A stretch of DNA of 34,336 bases from NCBI GenBank assembly GCA_019244745.1, contig JAFASF010000034.1, forward strand, positions 1-34,336, read 5' to 3'. Of the stretch, positions 22,390-32,071 are shown piece after piece. This DNA is from Solirubrobacterales bacterium. GTDB lineage: Bacteria; Actinomycetota; Thermoleophilia; Solirubrobacterales; Solirubrobacteraceae. The translations under genes were made by a program, and so were the position numbers. Each line of letters begins with the position of its first letter. The first letter of the stretch is position 1. The notes beneath the pieces are model-generated. The model searched no databases. It saw only the letters and a program-made list of their open reading frames with translations, and was not told the origin of the DNA.

Positions 22390-24372
22390 TTACTGGGGCG
22401 GGGTCGATGGCGGGCCGGGAGCCGGGTGCACCGGCAGAATCTCCGGGGGTCGCGGAGGCTGGGTGAAGTCGAAGTCGGAGCTCAGGTCTCCGAGAGCCGG
22501 ACTGGCCTCGCGCACGTCCGGTCGCGGGTCGGGGCGGCCGTCGGTGGTCGGGTCGAGCCGCTGGCCGCCGAGGAAGTCATCCTCGATGAACTTGGTGAAG
22601 TTGTCGTGGCTCAGCAGCTGGTGATCGATGTAGCCGCGCCGGGCGTAGGGGCTGATCACGATGCCCGGCACGCGTAGGCCCAGGCCGTTCTCGTCGATGA
22701 CCGGCGGCACCACATGGTCATAGAAACCTCCCCAGTCATCCCAGGAGAGGAAGATCGCCGTGCTGTTCCAGTCGGGGCTCGCCATGATCGCGTTGATGAG
22801 CCCGGTCACGTAGGTCTGACCCGCGCTCACCAGCGCCGGCGGGTGTTCGGACACCGTCCCGTTGGGATCGATCCACGATACGGCCGGGAGGGCCCCGGCC
22901 TGGGCCGCCAAGAAGAAGTCCGTCAGCGACTGCACGTTGCCGAGCTGCCCGTCCTGCTGGACGTCGGTGAAGTGCGGCAGCGGATTCCAGATTCCCGGAG
23001 TCTGCGGGCCCTGCTGTACGGGTTTGCACGTCATCGCGCTGTCGTTCTCACAGTCAGGCTCGGTGCCCTTGAACACGTAGTAGGCCCACGGCACCCCGTA
23101 CTCGTGCAGCAGGTAGGTGATGTCCGTCCAGGCGTACAGCGGGGTGGTGTCGAGGGGCGCCCCCGGTGGGTTGGGGCTCTGCAGGGCGTTCGTGCATGAC
23201 GACGGCTGGAGTGGATCGGTGCAGAACGCCGACCACTCCGAGACCTGGTAGAGGTGCTCGGGCAGGCTCCAAGAGGCGTTGGGCTGGAACATGTTGTCCT
23301 GGAGCACGAAGTCCTGGGCGTAGCGCCAGTAGTTCGGGATTTCCCGGGCGTCGTGGTAACCCATCACATCTACGCACTTGCTCGTCGACGACGTCGTGCA
23401 CGGGCTGCAGTTCGGGTTCGTGCTCGTGCACCCCTGCCCCTTCTCGGCCTGGCCGACGAAGCCGTCCATCTTCCCACCGTCGACGTCCGCCGTGGCGTTG
23501 CTCTGGCCGTGCGGCCCGCCGTAATTCAGATCGGCCGAGTCGTGGAAGGGCTTGACGCAGCCGCCGTTGACCGGATCGGGTACACAGACCCCGGGTGGGA
23601 TTCCGTTGGCGCCCGGGAAGGTGCCGAAGTAACTGTCAAACGAGCGGTTCTCCTGCATGATGATCACGATGTGGCGGATCTTGTGGATGCCCATGTACTC
23701 GGCCGTCACTGTCACCGCGGGTGAGCTCGAGAGCACGTTGCGCGAGTCGCCATTCAGTACGGCACGGAACGTGAACGTGCCCTCGCTGGCCAGCTGCGTG
23801 CTCGCCGCGTAGTCAGAGAAGGCATCCAGCGGAGCGGTGGTCAGCAGCATCCAGCTGCCGTCCGGCTGCTCCTCTTCGATCAGCACCGACTCGCCCGCAT
23901 GGTTTGGCGTCACGTGACCGGAGAGGGTGAAGCTCTGCCCGGGGCTCACGATCGTCGAGGACGCGCTGACTGACACCACCGCCTCCACGGCCTGCGCAAT
24001 CGTCCGGCTGCGGCGCTGGCGCGCGATCACGTAGAAGCGCCGGTTCGTGTAGACCACGCCGGGAGTGCGGCGGAACACGTAGGCGCCGTGACGGTTGGTG
24101 GTCGTCACGGCGACGCGGACGAAGCGGCCGCCCGTGGGAAGCTGACGGTACAGCGACACCGCGGTCCCGCGCCGGGCGCCGGGCACGTGCCCCGACACGA
24201 GCACGCGTTCGCCGGCCACAGACGGATTGGGAGCCGTGGAGATCGACGGTCTGGGCGGCGGCTTGTGACGATGGTGCGCCCGGCTTGCCAGCGAGGTGCT
24301 GGCCAGGAACGCGGCCAGGCCCCCCGCCACGACCACCAGCAACATCAACCTGGTCAGCAGTCGACCACGCAC
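22390..24372 (-). CDS. Secreted phospholipase C/acid phosphatase-type phosphoesterase with N-terminal Ig-like region
   Basis: The 660-residue exported protein has a signal peptide or anchor at residues 5-30 and a basic Pro/His linker. A beta-rich region at about 45-225 looks like two Ig-like modules ([33 protein letters not shown]). The catalytic domain of the phosphoesterase family (phospholipase C, AcpA) follows. It contains [19 protein letters not shown] (E241, N242) and the metal-binding [15 protein letters not shown] (543-557), with several Cys pairs. GTG 24372 is chosen because GGGAGG lies 5 bases upstream; TTG 24399 is also in frame. It probably releases phosphate or phosphorylated head groups from lipids outside the cell, near glycerol and polyphosphate genes. 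Confidence 0.9.
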   Translation of the reverse strand: MRGRLLTRLMLLVVVAGGLAAFLASTSLASRAHHRHKPPPRPSISTAPNPSVAGERVLVSGHVPGARRGTAVSLYRQLPTGGRFVRVAVTTTNRHGAYVFRRTPGVVYTNRRFYVIARQRRSRTIAQAVEAVVSVSASSTIVSPGQSFTLSGHVTPNHAGESVLIEEEQPDGSWMLLTTAPLDAFSDYAASTQLASEGTFTFRAVLNGDSRNVLSSSPAVTVTAEYMGIHKIRHIVIIMQENRSFDSYFGTFPGANGIPPGVCVPDPVNGGCVKPFHDSADLNYGGPHGQSNATADVDGGKMDGFVGQAEKGQGCTSTNPNCSPCTTSSTSKCVDVMGYHDAREIPNYWRYAQDFVLQDNMFQPNASWSLPEHLYQVSEWSAFCTDPLQPSSCTNALQSPNPPGAPLDTTPLYAWTDITYLLHEYGVPWAYYVFKGTEPDCENDSAMTCKPVQQGPQTPGIWNPLPHFTDVQQDGQLGNVQSLTDFFLAAQAGALPAVSWIDPNGTVSEHPPALVSAGQTYVTGLINAIMASPDWNSTAIFLSWDDWGGFYDHVVPPVIDENGLGLRVPGIVISPYARRGYIDHQLLSHDNFTKFIEDDFLGGQRLDPTTDGRPDPRPDVREASPALGDLSSDFDFTQPPRPPEILPVHPAPGPPSTPPQ

Positions 24373-24451
24373 CGGCACCTCCCGATCTCGACCTCGCAAT
24401 GGGAATCCGAGCGCCTGCTAGAACCCCTAAGCGGGGCGAGAGTTGCGATCG

Positions 24452-25333
24452 TCAGTACCGCTCAGGTACGAATGTCTGCTCTTCGATCGGCGGGCGGACG
24501 TATGGGTCCTCGGTGCGCGGTGGCAGCTCGAGCGGCGGGGGAGTGAGATCCTCGTAATCGATCAGCGAGAGCAAGTGTGCGATGCAGTTCAGGCGCGCGC
24601 GGCGCTTGTCGTCGGCTTGCACGACGTACCACGGGGCGACCTTGAGGTCCGTGTAACGGAACATCTCGTCTTTCGCGCGCGAGTAAGCCACCCAGCGGGC
24701 GCGCGACTCGAGGTCCATTGGGCTCAGCTTCCACCGCCGCATGGGATCGTGCACACGGGCTTGGAAGCGGCGCTCCTGCACCTCGTCGGAGATCGAGAAC
24801 CAGTACTTGATCAGCTGGATCCCCGAGCGAACGAGCATGCGCTCGAACTCCGGACACGACCGCATGAACTCCTCGTATTCGCGCTCGGTGCAGAACCCCA
24901 TCACCCGCTCCACCCCGGCGCGGTTGTACCAGGAGCGATCGAAGAGCACGATCTCTCCCCCCGCCGGGAGGTGCTGCACATAGCGCTGGAAATACCACTC
25001 GGTCCGCTCGCGCTCGGTGGGCGCCGGCAGCGCCACCACGCGGCACACGCGCTGGTTGGTCCGCTCGGTGATTCGCTTGATCACCCCGCCCTTGCCGGCC
25101 GCATCGCGCCCCTCGAAGATCACCACGACCTTCAGGCCCTGGGCCCTTACGTACTCCTGCATGATCACCAGCTCGCGCTGGAGCTTGAGCAGCTCCTTCT
25201 CGAACTCCTTGCGCGCGAGTCGCTTGTGCTCACGCTCGCCGAGCGCGGCCGCCCCGTCAGGCGACGCCCGATTGGCGGTTGTCTTGCGCTTCGCCCGCTT
25301 CCCATCGCTGCCGGTAGACCTGGCCTTCGCCAT
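24452..25333 (-). CDS. ppk2: Polyphosphate kinase 2 family protein
   Basis: This 293-residue enzyme transfers phosphate between polyphosphate and nucleotides. Walker A is GRDAAGKGG (75-83) and Walker B-like DRSWYNRAGVERVMGF starts at D132. Lid-region motifs follow: ARVHDPMRRWKLSPMDLES and APWYVVQADDKRRARLN. It is a single-domain PPK2; the first 30 residues are a basic, disordered tail. Whether it acts on ADP/GDP (class I) or AMP cannot be decided by eye. An AGGAGAGG lies upstream of ATG 25333. It sits 79 bp before the phosphoesterase gene on the same strand, which suggests a phosphate-economy theme. Confidence 0.93.
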   Translation of the reverse strand: MAKARSTGSDGKRAKRKTTANRASPDGAAALGEREHKRLARKEFEKELLKLQRELVIMQEYVRAQGLKVVVIFEGRDAAGKGGVIKRITERTNQRVCRVVALPAPTERERTEWYFQRYVQHLPAGGEIVLFDRSWYNRAGVERVMGFCTEREYEEFMRSCPEFERMLVRSGIQLIKYWFSISDEVQERRFQARVHDPMRRWKLSPMDLESRARWVAYSRAKDEMFRYTDLKVAPWYVVQADDKRRARLNCIAHLLSLIDYEDLTPPPLELPPRTEDPYVRPPIEEQTFVPERY

Positions 25334-25452
25334 CCGCTCGTCCTCTCCTCGGGACGGTTAAGTCTACGGCGGCCGTCTAGCGCGAATCAGCCTCCGAACG
25401 CGGCAGACCCGTGGACCCCGGCGCCCCAAAGCCGACCAGCACTTTGGGCGGG

Positions 25453-26667
25453 TCACGCTTCCGGCACCGGCCCCCAGGACATTCCCCCCGGTGTGGCATT
25501 CGGCTCGCCTTGCACGGGAGACGGACCCCGAGCTCCGGGAGGCTGGCCGAACAGCTCGGCATGATTGATTGCGCGCCTCACATCGGAAGGGGTGAGGATG
25601 CCCACGATCCTCGCGCCCTCGACGACAACCGCTCGCCGATCAGGTGAGCCCTGCATCCGCACCGCAACCTGGGCCAGATTGTCGTTGGGACCGCACTGGA
25701 CGATCTCCGTGGGCCGGGCCGCGGCGGCGCCGACCGGGGTGGTGTGCCAGCGGTCGCGCGGGAGGCTTGCCATCCGCGTCACTGTGACCAGTCCGACCAG
25801 TCGGCGGTGTATGTCCACGACCGGGAACGAGGAGAATCGGTTCGGCCTGACATATCGCTCGATCACCTCGTCCACGGTCGCCTCGGTCGGCACCACGAGC
25901 GGGGCGCCCGTCATCGCGTCGGCGACGCGGAGGTCTCCCTCGCGGGATCGGTGGGCCACCTGCTGGTGCTGTTGGCCGGCGGCGACCGTGATGAACCAGC
26001 CGATCACGGCCAACCAGATACCTCCGAGCGCGCCGCCGGCGAGGAACTCAAGCGCGCCCACGGCGATGAGCCCGATGCCGCAAACCTTTCCGACTCTGGC
26101 GGCCACGGCCGTGGCGCGGATGCGGTCGTGCCAGTGCCGCCACAGCAGTGCTCGCAGGATCCTCCCGCCGTCCAATGGGAAAGCGGGCAGCATGTTGAAC
26201 AGCGCCAGCAGAGCGTTGATTCCGGCCAGCCAGGCGAGCGAACTCACCAGCAGAGCGCTCGTGCCGACGGCGCCCAGCACCACCGCCGCCAGCCCGCCAA
26301 CCGCGGCAAGTCCGAGGCTGGTAAGAGGACCTGCGCCGACGATCTCAAGCTCGGCGCGCGGATCGGGGCTATCGCCCTCTAGCTTGGCCACTCCGCCGAA
26401 GATCCACAGCACGATGCCCTTGACTCTGACCCCGCGCCGGCGAGCGACCAGGGCATGGGCGAGCTCGTGAGCCAGGAGGCTCGCGTAGAAGGCAGCGGCG
26501 GTCACGAGGGCAAAGACCCAATAGGCGGACGTCGTGTAACCAGGCGCCGCGGAGGGGAGCAGCGTGCCCGCGAGGCTCAGCGCGATCAGCAGAAAGATCG
26601 GCAGAAGGCTCCAGTTGATTCCGACGCGGACTCCGCGAATCTCGCCAAGGTGGAAGCTCTCGTTCAT
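25453..26667 (-). CDS. Site-2 protease-type M50 membrane peptidase with CBS-domain pair
   Basis: The 404-residue intramembrane zinc metalloprotease has the catalytic HELAH motif (H67, E68, H71) in a membrane helix and the third zinc ligand in FPLDGGRIL (D166). About six hydrophobic helices span residues 15-235. Two CBS repeats follow (about 245-310, VADAMTGAPLVVPTEATVDE and FPVVDIHRRLVGLVTVTRM; and about 315-375, AVVVEGARIVGILTPSDVRRAI), which normally bind adenine nucleotides and could gate the protease. A Pro/Gly-rich tail ends the protein. Its substrate is unknown; site-2 proteases often cleave membrane-bound anti-sigma factors. Confidence 0.92.
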   Translation of the reverse strand: MNESFHLGEIRGVRVGINWSLLPIFLLIALSLAGTLLPSAAPGYTTSAYWVFALVTAAAFYASLLAHELAHALVARRRGVRVKGIVLWIFGGVAKLEGDSPDPRAELEIVGAGPLTSLGLAAVGGLAAVVLGAVGTSALLVSSLAWLAGINALLALFNMLPAFPLDGGRILRALLWRHWHDRIRATAVAARVGKVCGIGLIAVGALEFLAGGALGGIWLAVIGWFITVAAGQQHQQVAHRSREGDLRVADAMTGAPLVVPTEATVDEVIERYVRPNRFSSFPVVDIHRRLVGLVTVTRMASLPRDRWHTTPVGAAAARPTEIVQCGPNDNLAQVAVRMQGSPDRRAVVVEGARIVGILTPSDVRRAINHAELFGQPPGARGPSPVQGEPNATPGGMSWGPVPEA

Positions 26668-26726
26668 GCACTCGAGTCTTCCCGAGGCGCTTATGAAGAC
26701 GATAAGAGGAGCCTATGAAAATGCTC

Positions 26727-26939
26727 TCAGCTGAGCACCCAGAGCACTCCGTGCTCCCGGGCGAACTCAAGGCACTCTCGACGGCCGCTGGTGCCGAGGC
26801 CGTGGAAGGCGAGCTCGCCGTTCGGGCTGACCAGCGACCAACCGTCCTCGGTAGGTAGGAGGATCAGACGGCGCCCAGCGGCCGGCTTGCCGCCCAACCG
26901 GACCTCGAATGCCGCTGGTTTGTGCGCGAGCGCGTTCAT
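26727..26939 (-). CDS. Small conserved-looking protein of unknown function
   Basis: The 70-residue product reads as a compact fold: FEVRLGGKPAAGRRLILLPT, then GWSLVSPNGELAFHGLGTSG, then RRECLEFAREHGVLWVLS. The pattern of beta-strands with Gly turns and a C-terminal helix suggests a real protein, but I do not recognise the family. Codon positions are G/C biased as in neighbouring genes. It lies 73 bp after the FAD/Fe-S dehydrogenase stop and 59 bp before the protease gene on the same strand. No SD is obvious before ATG 26939. Confidence 0.5.
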   Translation of the reverse strand: MNALAHKPAAFEVRLGGKPAAGRRLILLPTEDGWSLVSPNGELAFHGLGTSGRRECLEFAREHGVLWVLS

Positions 26940-27011
26940 GTCAGCGACATCATGGAACCCGCGCGTAAGGAAGATGTGGCTCTTACTTCGGAGTTCTCTA
27001 AGACTTCGTGG

Positions 27012-30000
27012 TCAACGGGTCCCGGCGAGGGTCGCGAGCCGCCCGCGCTGGGGCCGATGGCTATAACGCTGTTCCGGGCGCGGCGCGGCAGGGCCGTTGG
27101 GTCCCTCGTGCAGCGCCATCTGCAGCACTTGGGCGAGGTGGAGCGCACTCCGGTCCGATCCGTGTTCGATCTGCGAGCGGCAGCTGAATCCGTCGGTCAT
27201 CACGAGCGCGTGCGCCGAGGCCCCGCGCACCGCCGGAAGCAGCGTCCGCTCGGCGGCCTTGACCGACACCTCGTAGCGCTCGCCGCGCTCGTAGCCAAAC
27301 GAGCCGGCGAGACCGCAGCACCCCGTGTCGAGCACCTCGTAGTCGAGCCCGATCCGGTCGAAGACGGCCTGGTCGCAGTCCGTGTCGCTCGTCGCCCGCT
27401 GATGGCAGTGGAAGTGCACGAGCGCCTTTCGCTCGAGCCGCGGCAAATCCCTGTCCTTGGCCTGGGTGGCGAGGAATTCCCCCAGCGAGTGAGTCTGGCG
27501 CGCGAGGCGCTTGGCGTCCTCGTCGTGGGGGAGCATGTTGGTGAGCTCGTTGCGAAACACAGCTCGGCAGCTCGGCTCGAGCGCCACCACGGGGGTACCC
27601 GCGCGGATCTCGGCCCTGAGCCCGTCGAGCACCTGGTGCAGCAGCCGGCGAGCGAGCTTCAGCATGCCGTAGTCATAGAGCGGGCGCCCGCAACACAGCG
27701 ACCGCTCCGGGACGGCGACCTCGAACCCTGCCGCCTCTAGCACCTCGGTCGCGGCAACCGCGACCTCCGGGTGGAAGTGGTCGTTGAACGTGTCGGGCCA
27801 CAACAGCACCCGCCGGCGCCCGCCGCCAGTCGCCGCCTGCCGGCCGGCGAACCAGCTCTTGAAGGTGCGATGCGCGAACGGCGGCATGCTTCGTTCGGGA
27901 GCGATCCCCGTGATCCGCTTGCCGAGCGCGGCGAATGGCTGCCGCTGTGTCAGCATGTTCGCGAGCCGCGGCGCGCGAGCCGCGAGCTGCGCCTCCCAGC
28001 GGATCAGCCCGAGGGCATACGCCTGCCTCGGTCGCAGGCGACCGGCGTAGAAGTGCGAGAGGAACTCGGCCTTGTAGGTGGCCATGTCAACCCTGACGGG
28101 ACATTCGTGCAAGCACCCCTTGCACGCGAGGCACAGGTCGAGTGCCTCCTTGACCTCCTCGTTTCGCCACCCGTCTTCGAGCGGCGAGTCCGAACGCATC
28201 ATCTCGAACAGCAGTCGCGCCCGGCCTCGTGTCGAGTGCTTCTCCTCGAGCGTCACCTGATAGCTCGGACACATCACCGCGTTCTGGTCGCGACATGCCC
28301 CGACCCCGAAGCACCTCTCAGCGGCCGCGGCGAAGCTGCCATGGTCGCCGGGAAAGCCGAACTCCGTGCTCACCGGCCGGGTGCGGTAGGTGGGGTCCAT
28401 ACGCAGGTGGGTATCGAGCGGATAAGGGTCGACCACCTTGCCGGGGTTCATCTTCCAGTCCGGATCCCAGATCGCCTTGAACTCCCGGAAGGCCTCGACC
28501 AGCTCGGGACCGAACATCTTCGGCAGCAGCTCGGCGCGGGCGTGGCCGTCGCCGTGCTCCCCGGACAGCGAGCCGCGGTAGCTCGCGATCAGGTCGCCCG
28601 CGTCCTCCATGAACGCGCGGTAGTTGCGCACCCCGTCCGGCGTGAGGAAATCCCAGTCGATCCGCGAGTGCACGCAGCCGTGGCCCACGTGGCCGAACAG
28701 GCACGAGATGCGGCGACCGTGTTTGGCGCACAGCCCCTCGAGGTCGCGTAGGTAATCGCCGATCCGCTCGGGCGCGACCGCGGCATCCTCCCACGAAGGC
28801 CATCCGGGATGCTCGCCGGGAATCTTGCTGTGGCCGACGCCTCCTTCGCGGATCTCCCACACCTGCGCTATCTCATCGACGTCTTCGTAGAGCTTCACGC
28901 CTTTGTGACCGCCGGCCTTCCGGACCGCTTCGGTGAACCGCTCGCCCTGCTCGTCGGCGCCTTCCTTGGAGTCTCCACCGAACTCGACCAGGAGCCACGC
29001 CTCGCCGTCGGGCAGCAGGTCGGTCCGCCGCTTGCGACCCAGCGCGATCTCGTTTCGGACCAGGCGCCGGTCGAACGTCTCGAGGCCGATCGGACCGAAC
29101 TCCATGACCCACGGGACCTGATCGGACGCCTCGGGGCAGTCCTGATAGCCGACCAGTGCCAGCGATCGGTGCTGAGGGCTGTCGATCAACTGACAGCGCG
29201 CCTCGAGCACCAGCGCGCACGTCGCCTCGGTGCCCACCATTGCCGCCGCGAGGTTGAACCCGTGTTCGGGCAGGAGCCGATCGAGGTTGTAGCCGGAGAT
29301 CCGCCGCGGGATCCGCGGGTAGCGCTCCCGGATCAACTCGGCGTATCGGTCGCGCAGGTCGCGCAGCTGGGCATAGATCTCTCCGCTGCGCCCGCCGGCG
29401 GCGATTGTGTGCTCCAGTTCGCCCTCGTCGACCGAACTCGGCAGCGTCATCCGCGCCCCGTCGTAGAGCACGACATCGAGCGATTGGATGTTGTCGGCGG
29501 TAACGCCGGCGACGATCGAATGGGTGCCGCACGAGTTGTTGCCGATCATCCCGCCGAGCGTGCAGCGACTGTGGGTGGCAGGGTCGGGCCCGAACGTCAA
29601 CTGGTGCTCCTCCGCCTTGTCGCGCAGCCAGTCGAGGACGATCCCCGGCTGCACGCACGCGAAGCGCTGCTCGGGATCGAACTCGACGATCTTGTTCATG
29701 TACTTGGAGAAGTCGAAGATCACGGCCTCGTTGACCGTCTGGCCCGCGAGCCCGGTGCCGGTGCCGCGGGCGCCCACCGGGGCGCCGTGTTCCCTACAGA
29801 CCTCGACCGCGGTCACGACATCGGCCGCGTCGCGGGGGATCACCACCCCGATCGGAAGCTGCCGGTACACCGAGCCGTCGTTGGCGTACAAGGCGCGGCT
29901 CCCGGGAGAGAACCGCACCTCGCCGCGCACCTGCCGCGAGAGCTCCTGCGCCAGAGCGCGCGCATCGACCTCGCGCGCGGACCGTGGTGGCGTGGCAAGG

Positions 30001-30017
30001 GGGGCCGCCACCGCCAT
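27012..30017 (-). CDS. FAD- and Fe-S-containing D-lactate/glycolate-type dehydrogenase
   Basis: This 1001-residue fusion has an N-terminal FAD-binding PCMH domain (GARGTGTGLAGQ at 82-93; GGMIGNNSCGTHS at 155-167) and an FAD-oxidase C-terminal domain (CLFGHVGHGCVHSRID; SGEHGDGHARAELLPKMFG). A ferredoxin-like part follows with an incomplete first cluster (CFGVGACRDQNAVMCP) and a full CLACKGCLHECP (629-640). Two CCG domains like those of GlpC end the protein (RSLCCGRPLYDYG; DTGCCGLAGSFGYERGERY). Such proteins oxidise a 2-hydroxy acid and pass electrons to quinone. ATG 30017 lies 1 bp after the stop of the ThDP enzyme gene and is preceded by GGAG, so I prefer it to the longer frame at 30068. Confidence 0.9.
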   Translation of the reverse strand: MAVAAPLATPPRSAREVDARALAQELSRQVRGEVRFSPGSRALYANDGSVYRQLPIGVVIPRDAADVVTAVEVCREHGAPVGARGTGTGLAGQTVNEAVIFDFSKYMNKIVEFDPEQRFACVQPGIVLDWLRDKAEEHQLTFGPDPATHSRCTLGGMIGNNSCGTHSIVAGVTADNIQSLDVVLYDGARMTLPSSVDEGELEHTIAAGGRSGEIYAQLRDLRDRYAELIRERYPRIPRRISGYNLDRLLPEHGFNLAAAMVGTEATCALVLEARCQLIDSPQHRSLALVGYQDCPEASDQVPWVMEFGPIGLETFDRRLVRNEIALGRKRRTDLLPDGEAWLLVEFGGDSKEGADEQGERFTEAVRKAGGHKGVKLYEDVDEIAQVWEIREGGVGHSKIPGEHPGWPSWEDAAVAPERIGDYLRDLEGLCAKHGRRISCLFGHVGHGCVHSRIDWDFLTPDGVRNYRAFMEDAGDLIASYRGSLSGEHGDGHARAELLPKMFGPELVEAFREFKAIWDPDWKMNPGKVVDPYPLDTHLRMDPTYRTRPVSTEFGFPGDHGSFAAAAERCFGVGACRDQNAVMCPSYQVTLEEKHSTRGRARLLFEMMRSDSPLEDGWRNEEVKEALDLCLACKGCLHECPVRVDMATYKAEFLSHFYAGRLRPRQAYALGLIRWEAQLAARAPRLANMLTQRQPFAALGKRITGIAPERSMPPFAHRTFKSWFAGRQAATGGGRRRVLLWPDTFNDHFHPEVAVAATEVLEAAGFEVAVPERSLCCGRPLYDYGMLKLARRLLHQVLDGLRAEIRAGTPVVALEPSCRAVFRNELTNMLPHDEDAKRLARQTHSLGEFLATQAKDRDLPRLERKALVHFHCHQRATSDTDCDQAVFDRIGLDYEVLDTGCCGLAGSFGYERGERYEVSVKAAERTLLPAVRGASAHALVMTDGFSCRSQIEHGSDRSALHLAQVLQMALHEGPNGPAAPRPEQRYSHRPQRGRLATLAGTR

Positions 30018-30018
30018 G

Positions 30019-31866
30019 TCAATCTCCGTCTGTCCCGTGCCCGTCGCCTCCGGGAAGCTTGTCCGCAACGCGGTCCTTGGCCCGCGCTAACACCCCCGCC
30101 GGGCTGCTCGAGTACTCCATCTCTCGCGCGAGCACTCGCGACATCGTGAGCGCGATCTGTTCGCGGTTCGGCTCGCCTCGCGCGAGCCCCCACGCGAACC
30201 CCTTGGCGTGCTCGCGATTGATCGTCGGCGTCACTGGCACGTCGTGCGGATCGACCATCGCTTCGATCACCGCCGGTCCGTCGATGGCCAGAGCTTCCTG
30301 CAGCTGATCGCTCACCCGCGCCGGATCCTCGATTCTCACCCCCCTCAGCCCGCACGCCTCGGCCACCTTGACGAAGTCCACCGGGGAGAGCTCGACGCCG
30401 TACTGAGGATTGCCCAGAAACGCCATCTGCTCCCACTTGATCAGGCCCAGCACGTCGTTTCGCATCACCACCACCTTGACCGGGAGCGCGTGCTGGGCGA
30501 GCGTGGCGAGGTCGCCCATCATCATGGTCATCGACCCGTCGCCGGTGAGTGCGACGACCTGCCGGTCGGGGTAGGCGACCTGCGCGCCGATCGCGTACGG
30601 CAGTGCGGCCATCATCGAGCACATCGTTCCGCTGAACGAGAACAGCTGCCCGCGGCGCAGCTCGGTCCTCGCCGCCCAGGTGGTGACCGTCCCCGAGTCG
30701 CCGCAAAGGATCGCCCTGTCGGCGAGTGCCTTGCTCAGGTGAAACGGAATCGCGTCCGGTTTGATCGGCGGCTCGTGCGGCTCGGCGCGCTCGGCCTGCA
30801 GCGCCCGCCAGTCCTCCATCTGCGCCTGCGCGCGCTCCAGGAACGAACGGTCGGGCCGGTGCTGCACCAGTGGCTCGAGTTCACGCAAAGTGAGCTTGGC
30901 ATCGCCGCAGAGCCCGACCTCCACCGGATAGCGCAGCCCGATCCGCTCCGGGCGATCGTCGATCTGCACTCCGGCCGCCGAGCCCGGCTCCGGCAGGAAC
31001 TCGATATATGGACTCGAGCTCCCCACGATGAGGATCCCGTCACAGCTCTTGAGGGCATCTTGCGCCGGCCGCGTCCCGACCAGCGCGTACCCGCCCAAGC
31101 AATATGGGCTGTCATCGGGGACCGCGTCCTTGCCGAGCATCGCCTTGACGATCGGCGCCCCCAACTTCTCCGCGAGACGCTCTACCTCCTCACCTGCGCC
31201 GCGGGCGCCCGCGCCGATGAAGATCAACGGTCGCTCCGCGCCCGAGAGAATCTCTGCGGCCTGTTCGATCCGCTCGCGGGGAGGCAGCCGCCGGCCGTCG
31301 ATCGTGGTCACCGAGGAATGGCCCTCGATGTTCTTGGTCGAGCGGTCCCCGGTTACCGCGTCCCCGGACTGGATGTCGATCGGGATGGCGATCGCCGCCG
31401 GCCCCCGCTGCCCAATCGCCGAGCGGACGGCCATATCGACCACCGGGATGACGTGCGCCTCCCCCATGATCCGCTGGCTGTACACGCAGGCATCGTTCAG
31501 CGCGAAGTCGTGGTTGATGTCCTGTAGGTAGTGAGTGCCGATCACGTCGTGGTACGTCATGCCGGTGATCGCCACCACCGGCGACTGGTCGATGCGCGCG
31601 TCGTACAGGCCGTTCATCAGGTGCACCGCGCCGGGCGCGGCCGTCGACAGGCACGCCGAGGGCCGGCCGGTGAACTTTCCATAGGCGCAGGCGGCGAGCG
31701 CAGCGGTCTCCTCGTGCCGCACGTGGATGAAGCGAATCTGTTCCTGGTGGGTCCGAAGCGCCTCCATCACCCCGTTGATGCCGTCGCCCGGCAGCCCGAA
31801 GACGACATCGATTCCCCACTCGATAAGGCGCTCCACCAGCTGGTCAGACGCGGTCTTGTTGGCCAT
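30019..31866 (-). CDS. ThDP-dependent enzyme, pyruvate oxidase/pyruvate:quinone oxidoreductase type
   Basis: The 615-residue enzyme has three domains: PYR with catalytic Glu E52 (RHEETAALAACAYGKFTG), a central nucleotide-binding domain (LIFIGAGARGAGEE), and PP with the ThDP motif GDGSMTMMMGDLATLAQHALPVKVVVM ending in RND. Closest in style is the pyruvate oxidase/PoxB group; acetolactate synthase is less likely because no small subunit is nearby and the LPVK/NDVLGLIKWEQ region matches oxidases. AAGGGAG sits 5 bases before ATG 31866; GTG 31872 is excluded because the SD would abut it. Together with the downstream dehydrogenase it could convert lactate via pyruvate to acetate, with electrons to quinone (inference). 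Confidence 0.87.
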   Translation of the reverse strand: MANKTASDQLVERLIEWGIDVVFGLPGDGINGVMEALRTHQEQIRFIHVRHEETAALAACAYGKFTGRPSACLSTAAPGAVHLMNGLYDARIDQSPVVAITGMTYHDVIGTHYLQDINHDFALNDACVYSQRIMGEAHVIPVVDMAVRSAIGQRGPAAIAIPIDIQSGDAVTGDRSTKNIEGHSSVTTIDGRRLPPRERIEQAAEILSGAERPLIFIGAGARGAGEEVERLAEKLGAPIVKAMLGKDAVPDDSPYCLGGYALVGTRPAQDALKSCDGILIVGSSSPYIEFLPEPGSAAGVQIDDRPERIGLRYPVEVGLCGDAKLTLRELEPLVQHRPDRSFLERAQAQMEDWRALQAERAEPHEPPIKPDAIPFHLSKALADRAILCGDSGTVTTWAARTELRRGQLFSFSGTMCSMMAALPYAIGAQVAYPDRQVVALTGDGSMTMMMGDLATLAQHALPVKVVVMRNDVLGLIKWEQMAFLGNPQYGVELSPVDFVKVAEACGLRGVRIEDPARVSDQLQEALAIDGPAVIEAMVDPHDVPVTPTINREHAKGFAWGLARGEPNREQIALTMSRVLAREMEYSSSPAGVLARAKDRVADKLPGGDGHGTDGD

Positions 31867-31904
31867 GTTCACTCCCTTGCGATCCTCGTGCCGCTGCAGT
31901 GTCG

Positions 31905-31917
31905 TATCGCGATATCG
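31905..31917. promoter_or_regulatory. Overlapping palindromes upstream of the pyruvate-oxidase-type operon
   Basis: TATCGCGATA (31905-31914) and CGATATCG (31910-31917) overlap, about 40-50 bp upstream of the ThDP gene start. This A/T-richer spot could be part of a promoter or operator. Confidence 0.25.
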
Positions 31918-32071
31918 CTACCCGACCGGCGTCTGGCCGAATCGGGTGCGGTCACGAAGCAGACGGACTTGGAGCCACGGCTGGGGAGTGGGGCCTGTGC
32001 ACTTGGTCCTCGCACGGTCTGCGCGCGCGAGCGGTGAGTGATCCCCGCTGCCGGCTGGCTGAGGTCACCAA

